Origin: Maniola hyperantus
Lineage: Eukaryota; Arthropoda; Insecta; Lepidoptera; Nymphalidae
Reading direction: 5' to 3'
Assembly (NCBI RefSeq): GCF_902806685.2
Contig: NC_048541.1
Location: 3,965,465-4,029,464, forward strand
DNA: 64,000 nt
The notes under the pieces are model-generated. The model saw nothing but the letters and a program-made list of their open reading frames with translations, did no database searches and had not been told where the DNA came from. The position numbers were made by a program, and so were the translations under genes. The stretch's first letter is position 1. Every line of letters starts with the position of its first letter. Positions 21,601-31,407 of the stretch are shown here, one piece after another.

Positions 21601-22646
21601 AGTTAATTTTTCTAAAAGGTAAACTAGTAAGTAGATGCTCGCTGAAACGCCCGCAACACTAGGTATACGCGGCTTATTTATAGGACCTTGTTATCGCAAA
21701 CTGAAATGAAATCATAGTACGAGTGGAAAACTTAACTCCAAGCAAATTGCGTCGCTTACACGTTTTTCCAAGGAGGTTTATGCGATTGGTTTATTTTTTA
21801 AGTCAACTAAGCAAACTAAAGTAACTAACGCTGGCATAAACGAAGACAGGTGATAGCACTGATGTGATACCTCAATAAAAACCATGAAAGAAAAGTATTT
21901 AAAAAATCATATATTTTGTAAATGCTTACGATATATCCTATTCTGATCTGACTGACGCTAGAGGTCAACGAACGTTGCGTAAGTAGGCCCATCAGAGTCA
22001 ATGCTGCGTCGCAGTCAGGGCATTGACCCAAGTTTTGGACGCTATACATTGCAGGTTTGAAAAACACTCAATCACTAAAAATACAAAATGAGGCAAATGA
22101 TTATTGGTATTGGATTGTGCTTAGGTAGTATAAAAATAACGCTAAGTTTTTGCTAGCGTTCTGGTTACACCCTGTATCATAATATTATGTTGATATGCAA
22201 TTCGTTTATCTGTAGCCAATTTTTCTAAAATGTATTATTTTAACTAAAACTCACTCTAATTCTGAAACCTTTTCAGTAAAAATATGATGTGATTGAATAT
22301 AAACATGTCCGCTCGCAGCGTACCATCCATAAAAGGATATTCGAGGAAATTCTTCTAAGATACCCCGAGGCACGTCCTAGTCGGAACAAATCTTCATCAC
22401 TACATGTTTGCGGTCGTCTACGATCTCCGAAAGCCATTTTATCACAAAATTGATAGAAAATATGAATAAACTTTTACGGAAATTTGAAGAATAAATTCAA
22501 TGCAGTTACTAGCTTCCAAGTTCCAATCCAAGTCAATTTTTGAGAGCGCGTCACCAAACACGGAGAGAACGAATTATAGTAATTAAAAAGGAGAGAGAAG
22601 AGAAGAATTAATTGAGTTATTATCGATCAGTTCGCCTGAACTTCTA
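21601..22646. other. intergenic, nothing recognised
   Basis: No gene or element boundary could be supported. Confidence 0.4.
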
Positions 22647-22765
22647 AACTAGAATCAAACTCGAGTCGAACGAGAATCGAACTCGAGTCAAACTCGAGTC
22701 GAACTCGAATCGAACTCGAGTCGAACTCGAGGTGAACTAGAATCTAGAGTCAAACTAGAGTTGAC
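22647..22765 (+). repeat. 11-bp minisatellite, unit GAACTCGAGTC
   Basis: About ten imperfect units run across the block (variants AAACTCGAGTC, GAACTCGAATC, GAACTAGAATC). The CTCGAG core makes each unit self-complementary with its neighbour. Confidence 0.75.
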
Positions 22766-22844
22766 TTAGAGCGAACTCTTGAATTCGAAGGAAGGAACAA
22801 TAATAATTATATCTAAAGTCCGCGATTTAGGTTTTTAGGGTTCC

Positions 22845-23178
22845 ATAGTATAAAACAGAGCCCTATTAATGTCTGCTGTTTGTCTGTCTGTCCGCGTGTC
22901 ACAGGTCGTTGAACATTGACCTAAAACCGAATATTGCATTAGAAATTGACTAAATTATTTTTCAGTGAGGCTTTATTTACACCAAATACCTGATAGTGAT
23001 AGTTTTAGCAAAATATATTTTCCTTGGGCAGTGAGCACACTTCCGAGAATTTTATACCTGAGACAGATTATACCCTGGATTAACACACAGGCTACTTTTA
23101 TCCCGGAAAATCAAAAAGTTTCCACGAGATTAAAAAAAAACCAAAATCTACGCGAACGAAGATGCGGGCATCGGCTAG
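22845..23178 (+). mobile_element. repeat fragment and Helitron-like 3' end
   Basis: 22845-22930 starts TTTTTAGGGTTCCATAGTA with a short CTGT tract. 23085-23178 has CTACTTTTATCCCGGAAAAT, GAACGAAGATGCGGGCATC and a terminal CTAG (23175-23178) followed by T. Confidence 0.55.
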
Positions 23179-23754
23179 TAATATTATATATGCAAAAGAT
23201 GCAAAAATAAAGCGTTTACAATTTCCAACGCATAAATAACATAAATAATGTATTCATGTAACTTGTTAAATAAGTCTCGTACTCGCACTCGCATTAAACT
23301 ATTTTTTTCATTAGACTTAGAGTAAAGGCACTATCTAAATTGTAAATCTTCCAGCGCTGAGCGTAATTGCAGCAGCGCAGCGGCAGGACTTGTCCATCGA
23401 ATAATTTGCACTGACTTTATGCGATGAACAAAGATTGCTGCTCTTACATAAACATTATTTTATCCAGCGGATATCTTTTTTGCCATTATTCCAGGATTTT
23501 TATTATTTACGTAGTCTACGCCTTAACTGTAATAATAAACTAACTGCTCCACCCAGGCATTGTTTAGGTGAAATTTCTGGTATAATAATAATGTATGATG
23601 TGGTCATGGTCAACGATGAAACTTAGTACCTGCATACAAAATATCAACTTTCTAGACAGTCAGATTCATTATAACACTAGGATACCTAGTGATTTTGGAT
23701 TAGGTAGAATGTAAAGATAGTTTAATAATAGGTATCTCTACATAGTATATAAAA

Positions 23755-24040
23755 TAAAGTCGCTTCCCGCTGTCTGCATGTATGTATGTATGAACGCGTA
23801 GATCTTTTAAACTTCGCAACGGATTTTAATGCGGTTTTCACCAACAGATAGAGTGATTTAAGAGAAAGGTTTATAGCTATAGTTTGATTGTCAAAAAATT
23901 TGAGATCCCTAGGGAAATTGTAATAATGTGAATTAGGTCGGAAAAAATCCTCTCATTTGAATTTCCGAGGCAATGACATCTCAATGACACCACATTAGTA
24001 TCTACATTGCACCCATGCGAAGCCGGGGCGGGTCGTTAGT
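23755..24040 (+). mobile_element. Helitron-like element, second subfamily
   Basis: Begins near AAAGTCGCTTCCCGCTGTCT, contains ACGCGTAGATCTTTTAAACT, GCAACGGATTTTAATGCGGT and GATAGAGTGATTTAAGAG, and ends GAAGCCGGGGCGGGTCGTTAG|T where CTAG has become TTAG. Confidence 0.6.
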
Positions 24041-24504
24041 ACATAATATATTATGATCTATGTGTGCAGTTTTCTGAATAATAAATGTAATATCATATTT
24101 TTGTATATAGGTAGGTACATGTATTTTTGTTTCGTATAAAAAAAATATCGCGTGTTTTTGGGAAAAATGCTACAGTGATTGGGATATCCAAAATATACGA
24201 TGAAACTTTACTTTGTAATTTCTCTCGTTCTATTATTATAGGTACCTATTACGATACAGACTAACTAAAGTCACAAGGTTTTGCGGGTCGATGCTGGCTT
24301 ACTGCGGTTTGTGGCTAGACTTCAGCTTGGCTAGAACGTGGCTAGAACAGAGGTAGCCCATTTACAACCTGTTTATTCAGCGTGCATAATTATGTAAGCT
24401 ATGTTAGCTCTAGGACTAGAATAACAAAGATTTTATTTACCTATGTATTTTGCAGTAAAGAGAAGCATAATTTCTATAAAATGCATGTTAAACATAGTTC
24501 TGAA

Positions 24505-24740
24505 TTATAGAGGTTCGATCCCGGGCACGCACAGAGGTGAGTTACCGGTGAGATGTGAAAGTTAGAGAACTTTTCAGAGTGATGTGCGTTTTAAACAATT
24601 AGGTGCGTATCACTAAACTTGCTTTAACGGTAAAGGAAAACATCGCAAGGAACCTGCATGCCTGAGAGTTGTCCATAATATTGTCAAAGGTGTGTAAACT
24701 CTGTTAATCCGCACTTGGCCATCGTGGCCACTTCTAATTA
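24505..24740 (+). mobile_element. tRNA-derived SINE, 5'-truncated
   Basis: Starts inside the pol III B box (GGTTCGATCCCGGGCACGCA) and continues GTAAAGGAAAACATCGC, AAGGAACCTGCATGCCTGAG and CCGCACTTGGCCATCGTGG. The A-box half is missing. Confidence 0.7.
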
Positions 24741-26345
24741 ACAATACAGTACCTATCCAATTTCCAAGATTGCGGGGAAGTTAATCTCAATTTATTAAGC
24801 TGTCTGAAAACCACAAGCAAAGGAATCTCTTCGTCTTAATAAAAAAAACAGTAAAGTTCATCTCATTTAAATTCCGAGATATTTTGTTACGCTTCGAGGA
24901 AAAAGAATTGATTAAACCAAATCTCGAATGAAATTGCAAAGTTTAAAGCTAAACGTTTTCTTAGGTAAAGAAAATATATTAACATGATAAAATAAAACTA
25001 TACTTTAGACTTACTAAGACTTTAGTCGGAAAAAAAAGATCCAATTAGAAATATTTTTATAAACAGAATTTTTAAATTCTCTAGACCTTAAAAGTGCTAA
25101 ACAAAATTAAAGGTTTATTAGTGGTTGTCTACCCAGTAAGGTAAACTTATCTAAAATATACTTTTAATGAATAAAACTTAAGGTCAATTACATGCCTAAG
25201 TAAACTATGTACTTAGATGTAATAGTTTTACAACGAGCGTTACTGTAAAATTCATGAAAACCCATTTCACAGAAAAGCTTTAACAAAACGTAATAATTGT
25301 AATGGGTTTGTACTATTTAGTGTTTTAAAAATATAACAAAATAATTATTCTATCTTATCATAAATCTACTCATAATATTCTGTATACGATATCTCGTAAT
25401 TTTATCTGCGATCAACAATTTATATTCGAGTCACGTAGAAAATCAAATGAAAATAATCATGTTCAGGTTATCTAGTCATAGTCTAGTATAAGTAGTAATT
25501 CTAAGCATGTTAAAATAATTTAAATTAATTTTATCCCGTCCTTGACAAGCACGCTATATTAAATTTTTTAAGAAAACAAAATTTTATAAGATGTTTTAAA
25601 TATTAAGTAAGTAGTATAACTAATTGCATTTCAACTAAAAATTCATATTGAAATATCATTTTTCATAATGTCCCTTTTCTTTTTCTGATCGAAAAGAAAA
25701 CAATGTTGGAATAAGTTGAGCCACTCCAAATTGCAATCGTTCAATGGTTCCCTCATATTATTTGGTTTCTTCGTAAAAATGAAATAACAAATGACAAAAG
25801 GGCCCTTTTGTTTTTTATCGGTCACCAAAATTCTTTCTACAGGACTGGAATAGTCATTTTATTATTTACGAAGAATACGTTACCAAGTAAGTACCTATGC
25901 CATTTTATTCAATTTCGTGTTTTAAGATCTTCTTTCAATCAAAATATAACTTGAACTTCATTTCATAAACTATCAAGACGTATCAACTATGCTAGTTCAG
26001 TCTGACTATGCGTTGAGTGTGAATTATTATTGTTATATACCTAAGTAAAAGCCTGCAGTTAGGTAGATATATTTTTCTTGTAAGAAGGTTCGTACTTATA
26101 GCTCAGTCAAGTTAGCTCAAAAATAGGGTACACGCCGAGTGTAACACATACAAGTAACCTTTGACGATTCAAAAGTACTTATAAAAGTTTAATTGAATAA
26201 AAATATTTTTAATTTATTTATCATTTTATTCTTGTCTTTTTTTTTGCTATCTCATTCAACAGGTACTATATTGTCTATATTATATAACAAACAGGAACTA
26301 CATAAAAGTATTTTCGGATAATAGAGAAGCAGTTTTTTATTACCC
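24741..26345. other. intergenic, no supported gene
   Basis: Long AT-rich stretch. The 61-codon minus frame at 25643-25828 has no recognisable feature. Confidence 0.45.
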
Positions 26346-26346
26346 T

Positions 26347-26953
26347 TAAGGTTCGTACGCACCTGAGCGGCGCGGCGCGGCGCTTCAGTCCGACTGCAGA
26401 ACGCGTCACCTCAGGCCGCTCGACGGTGCCTACCGCACTACAACTTCAGTACGCGGCACCTCGCGTCACTTGCGCGTCACTTTTATACCCGTTCGCGTAC
26501 GAGCAACAACGTCGCAAGATGAGCGACAGTGAAGAGGATTTGATTATTATTTCTTTGTTGTGCAGAAGAAGAACGAATTATCGAAGAGAAAAAACCGGCC
26601 AAGTGCGAGTCCGGCTCGCGCAATGAGGGTTTCGTACTACAGTCGTATTTTTTCGACATTTTGCACGATAATTCAAAAAATATGATGCATAAAAATAAAT
26701 AAAAATCTGTTTTAGAATGTACAGGTGAAGACCTTTCATATGATACCCCACTTGGTATAGTCACTCACTTCGAAAGTTGAAAATACTAATTATTAGTTCA
26801 TGACCACAATTTAATTTTTTTTGTATGATCTAACCCTAAATTCACGGTTTTCAGATTTTTCCCCAAATATCAGCTATAAGATCTACCTACCTGCCAAATT
26901 TCATGATTCTAGGTCAACGGGAAGTACCCTGTAGGTTTCTTGACAGACAGGCG

Positions 26954-26994
<41 letters not shown>

Positions 26995-27720
26995 CAAAGT
27001 GATCCTATAAGAGTTCCGTTTTTCCTTTTGAGGTACGGAACCCTAAAATAGGGGTTCGAGATTTGTGTAGTCCACGCAGACGACGTCGCGGGCATAAGCT
27101 AGTATAATATAAACACAAGTACAACAATAGGTAGGCATATTTCCGAAACTATTAATTCTACCTAGATGAAGTAGGTAGGTATAATATGTACATAATATAT
27201 TATAGTTATTTAATCAGGATTATTTTTACCATTGATGTTTTCTCATAACGCTCGGAGAGACATTTATACATTTAGACACTGGGAAGGGGGGAAGCCGACA
27301 TCCTAGGGGTTGGGACCTTTGAGGATATACTTCTAAGAGCATAAGGAACACGTCATGTGCCAAAAATTAAACCTACGTTATTTATTTTGAGGTCTATTTT
27401 GCCGATTCTTGCCTGTACTTTAAATACCTAACAAGATGCGCGTGTATCTTATTCGAGCGACGTACGCATACTGAAGCGCCGCGCCGCGCCGCTGGGTATG
27501 TCGCACTAGCGTCACTGCACTGCGCGTCGCTTCGCTGCGCTTCAAAATATTCTCTCCAGCCGTGACGCGCGGCAACGCGCGGTGAAGCGCTGTGCAGCGC
27601 CGCTCTAGTGCGATATGCGCCATACAAAATGATAGAAATGATATTTTGAAGCTCTGTGCCGCGACGTGCAGCTCGCTGAAGCGCCGCGCCGCGCCGCTCA
27701 GGTGCGTACAAACCTTTAAG
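26347..27720. mobile_element. GC-rich terminal-inverted-repeat element, PIF/Harbinger-like, carrying a nested insertion
   Basis: Left end AGGTTCGTACGCACCTGAGC then GGCGCGGCGCGGCGCTTCAG; right end is the inverse (CTGAAGCGCCGCGCCGCGCC, GCTCAGGTGCGTACAAACCT). TTA flanks both ends, which fits a PIF/Harbinger target duplication. A further GCGCCGCGCC stretch at 27475-27610 suggests internal rearrangement. A GGTTCCGTAC element and a Helitron end (CTAG|T near 27100) are inserted within it. No transposase was seen, so it is non-autonomous. Confidence 0.6.
26588..27048 (-). mobile_element. GGTTCCGTAC-family element with long (GACA)n tract
   Basis: Complete on both ends: AAAAAACCGGCCAAGTGCGA at the left; TTTTGAGGTACGGAACCCTA at the right. 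It has a clean run of GACA units at 26958-26992. It sits inside the 26347-27720 element. Confidence 0.8.
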
Positions 27721-28008
27721 TTTACCCTCGTCAAGGCGACAAAGTAAAGTACGGTTAGTCAAGACTTTCACAGAAGCGTGAATATTTGGTTTAGTTTTGG
27801 GAAGGAACAACAAAAAGTTTGTGAAAGCAATTGATTATTTACATTTATATATACCTATATTAAGAAATTTTTATCATTTTTGTTTATACTTTCTTACTTT
27901 TTCGCCCTAATGCAGTCGTTCCACTGCCAACGAGAAGCAGCTGACTAGCTATGGACTATTTTCTCGATCAAGAAACGTCCTATAGATGTGATGTGATTCC
28001 GAGTTAAA

Positions 28009-28918
28009 ACATAAACTTATTGCGCATAATCATAACTGTTTGCACCAACCACATAGCAACTGTAATTGTCCCACTATTGAAATAGTTAACTCGCATAAAT
28101 ACTTAGGATTAATAATTGACCATAAGTTCAACTGGCATGAGCACATAAAGCATGTCTGTGATAAGCTCAGAGCATTCTTGGCAAACTTATTTATAATTAG
28201 AAAGAGGTTAAATTTTAAAGTCAAATTGATGCTGTACAATGCTCTTGCCGACTCCATAATTGCTTATGGGTTGAGTAGCTATGGTCGAACCGACAAGTCG
28301 CACTTACAACATGTTTATCAGTTGCAACTAAGGATTTTAAAAACCATTGTTCCTCTAAATATTAAACTACTTGCAAAAAATAATGAAAATCTTATATTTA
28401 AGTATTGTAAAGAGATTAATATTTATGACAAAGTTCAACTTACGATCCTGAAAGAACAATTTTTTAATTTAGCCATGCAAAAGGAAGTTATTAACAAAAT
28501 TCAGACACGCAAAGTAACTCAAAAAAAACTAGTTACCATCTCTGCAAAAAATAAATATGGTGAGCGCACCAGCGCGTACATGATCCTTCGCCTAATAAAT
28601 AGTTTAGATAATACTTTTAGGTCAGGACTAACCGAATTTAACTTTAAACACAAGTTAAAATCATACTTTCAAAACAAATATTAACAATTCCCATTTTTGA
28701 AAAATTAAATATAACAAATTATTATCATGTAACGCTCCCTAGTGCTAGTGCTTCTATACATAATGTATATATTATTTATGGAAGCACTATACCCAAAATC
28801 GATTAATGGACGGAATGATAAGCAACATACTAAACCTTAGTGGTTTTTTTGTTGTGTTAAAAGTATTTGTAAAATGTTCAATATTTGATAGTTAATAAAA
28901 AAAAAAAAAAAAAAAAAA
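28009..28918 (+). mobile_element. young 5'-truncated LINE with poly(A) tail and target duplication
   Basis: Frame 28007-28684 is open without a stop and encodes the end of a non-LTR reverse transcriptase: HKYLGLIIDHKFNWHEHI, ALADSIIAYGLSSYG, QLRILKTIVPLN and a lysine-rich tail. No native start codon is present because the element is truncated on its 5' side. A 3' UTR of about 0.2 kb ends in about 26 A residues. AGTTAAA flanks both sides (28002-28008 and 28919-28925). The intact frame and long poly(A) suggest recent insertion. The catalytic core is missing, so it is dead on arrival. Confidence 0.85.
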
Positions 28919-29273
28919 AGTTAAAGTCAACAAAAAGATAACAGTTGCATTAATAGTTGCAGTAAAAGTAACATCAATAGTTGATCGCTGACTGTGCTTA
29001 CTGTCAGCGAAAATTCTCTCTCCAATAGTTTGTCGCAGCAGCAAGAGTTTTAGGAGCTGTCAAAGGAAAAAAAGTACAGCGATGCTCTCTTGCCTGTCAA
29101 AACAAAACACTGTTACAGTTTGCATATCATATATTATGTATCGAGCGATTGATTTGAATAATCACTCGTCGCACTCGTCCACTAATCAACTTAACCAACG
29201 AAAACACTCTCTTTCTCGTTAATCGTCCGCGGTCGGACAAGTGCCTAAAATAGCTAACTAAAATATAGATGGA

Positions 29274-29322
29274 CGCGGACGAAATCGCGAGCATAACCTA
29301 TATGCTCGCGACTTCGTCCGCG
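29274..29322. repeat. near-perfect hairpin formed by two opposed Helitron 3' ends
   Basis: GCGGACGAAATCGCGAGCATA (left) pairs with TATGCTCGCGACTTCGTCCGC (right), with a 6-nt loop. The right half continues as a minus-strand Helitron fragment to about 29510; the left half appears to be the end of a second one. Confidence 0.65.
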
Positions 29323-29510
29323 TGGACTACAAAAATTTCAAACCCCTATTTTACCCCCTTAGGGGTTGAATTTTCAAAAATCCTTTCTTAGCGGATGCCT
29401 ACGTCATAATAGCTATCTGCATGTCCAGCCAGATCCGTCCAGTAGTTTGAGCTGTGCGTTGATAGATCAGTCAGTCAGGCACCTTTTCCTTTTATATATT
29501 TAGAAGATTA
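29302..29510 (-). mobile_element. Helitron-like element, subfamily of 49624-49884
   Basis: Contains, inverted, the phrases TAGTCCACGCGGACGAAGTC, AGGGGTTGAATTTTCAAAAA, CGTCATAATAGCTATCTGCA and TTATATATTTAGA. Confidence 0.65.
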
Positions 29511-29684
29511 GATACAGACTCGTCAAATAATATAATTAATTATATTATTATATGACATATAACAAAACTATTAAGAAATATGGTTCCCATAACAGTTTGT
29601 TGCTCCCATCGGGACAATTTGGGAGGATGCAGGGATCGTCTCCGGGTCATAAAGTGCGAGAGTGAAATCGTAAAAGTAGAGCTT

Positions 29685-29770
29685 TACGCATTAACGCAGT
29701 AATGGAGGTAGGTGGGTTTTATTAAGTCGACCTGCCGATGCCGTTGTATTTAACCTTGCGCGAATAGTTG
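29685..29770 (+). repeat. ~65-bp dispersed direct repeat, copy 1 (partner 32536-32620)
   Basis: GTAATGG(G)AGGTAGGTGGG, TTTTATTAAGTCGA.CTGCC and a TTTAAC.TTGC block are shared with 32536-32620. Confidence 0.6.
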
Positions 29771-29880
29771 GGGTTCTACCGCTATAATACACAAGATATA
29801 CTCGTATAATGTCCTCCTGTTTACTTTTGTTATGGTACACTCTAAACAGTTTAATAGGACTGTACGCTATCTCACCTCTT

Positions 29881-30540
29881 ATGCCGGCTTCAGACAGTCG
29901 GCCAACACTCCAACACCAACAACCACAAACGTCGATAGTGTGGAGCCGATCAAAACAGACTCTCCACATTTACGTACCAACTTCATTCACTATGGGGACG
30001 TTGAAGTGATAGGTAAGGCTTCTGCGTTATACTTTATGTGATAATATAATTATATTTGACAAGTCCATAACCGACGTAAAATCATCCATCTTAACCAAGC
30101 ATCATGTACAGCTATTTAATCCTTATGTTTGCGATGATTGGGATTCCATAGCACCGATTCTCCTTCATATGAGGCCAAAAATAAGAGTACGGTATCGTTA
30201 CTCCGCTCTGTCATGAAAAATAAACGAAATATAACAATGTATAATAACTAATAAAATATATAATAATAAAAAATATCCAAATGAATGGAGCGAAATAATT
30301 TGCAGCTTGGGTCGCAGCGTATGCAAACGTCTGCCGCTGCGTCGCCGGAGTGTTAAGAGACCGCAATGATGTGTGGAAAATCTGTCCGTGTGAGTTGGCT
30401 AACTCCTTTGATCTGGGTACGATTTGCCGCCATCGGAGTGATCACGGGCCAACATCGACAAACATGTACGAACTATCTCTCCACACGTGGAAGTTTCGAC
30501 GAACAGTTGGAGTGTTGGCTGACTGTCTGGAGCCGGCATA
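29881..30540. mobile_element. terminal-inverted-repeat element, TA target site
   Basis: Ends TGCCGGCTTCAGACAGTC and (inverted) TGCCGGCTCCAGACAGTC, followed on both sides by GGCCAACACTCC or AGCCAACACTCC. TA flanks both ends. No transposase frame. Overlapping short frames on both strands are products of the repeat. Confidence 0.65.
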
Positions 30541-30960
30541 AGGCTGAAATCTATAAAACGCACTTAGGCCGTTAGTACTATTATAATATATTCTGTGCTT
30601 AGGCTGAGATCTATAGAGCGTCCTTTGACTTTGTTCAGACTTAAATCTCAGCAGCCATTTTATAGCCAGTCTCACTCAAGAATTGTAAAAATTCTAACGA
30701 TATTCCATAGATACAAATCTGTTCTGATATCAATATTAAGGTAAATAATGAAGTAACAAAATTTCGATAATGCGAGAATTTCACGTGTTTTTTGTGAAAG
30801 CAAAATATGTATTTGGTATATTCCAGGGTGCGCAAGTAGAATTTCAACGAGCGTTATAACAAGGTTTTGTCACCCTTAAATTTTGTAACACAAATCCGTA
30901 ATACAATCGCACTTTTACGTAGGTTTCCAATATGGAAACTCTTTGTGTAATTTGGTTTCC

Positions 30961-31407
30961 TTTTTAGGGTTCCGTACCTCAAAAGGAAAAACGGAACCCT
31001 TATAGGATCACTTTGTTGTCTGTCTGTCTGTCTGTCTATCAAGAAACCTACAGGGTACTTCCCGTTGACCTAGAATCATGAAATTTAGGCAGGTAGGTGG
31101 GTCTTATAGCTGGCTTTAGGGGAAAAATCTGCAAACCGTGAATTTGCTGTCACATCACTCAAAAAAAATTAAATTGTGGTCATGAACTAATAATTAGTAT
31201 TTTCAGTTATCAAAGAAATATAACTATATCAAATGGGGTACTATATACAACTATATATGAAAGGGCTTTCCTGTGCATTCTAAAGCGGATTTTTATTTAT
31301 TTTTATGCATCATAGTTTTGAATTATCGTGCAAAATGTCGATAAATACGATTGCAGTACGGAACCCTCAGTGTGCGAGTCTGACTCGCACTTGGCCGATT
31401 TTTTTTA
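30961..31407 (+). mobile_element. GGTTCCGTAC-family element
   Basis: Complete from TTTTTAGGGTTCCGTACCTC to GACTCGCACTTGGCCGATTT, with a short (CTGT)n tract at 31017-31036. Confidence 0.8.

Noticed and set aside
27394..27813. Two overlapping minus-strand ORFs of 139 and 104 codons
   Set aside because: They cover the GC-rich end of a terminal-inverted-repeat element; neither has a recognisable domain, and openness follows from composition.
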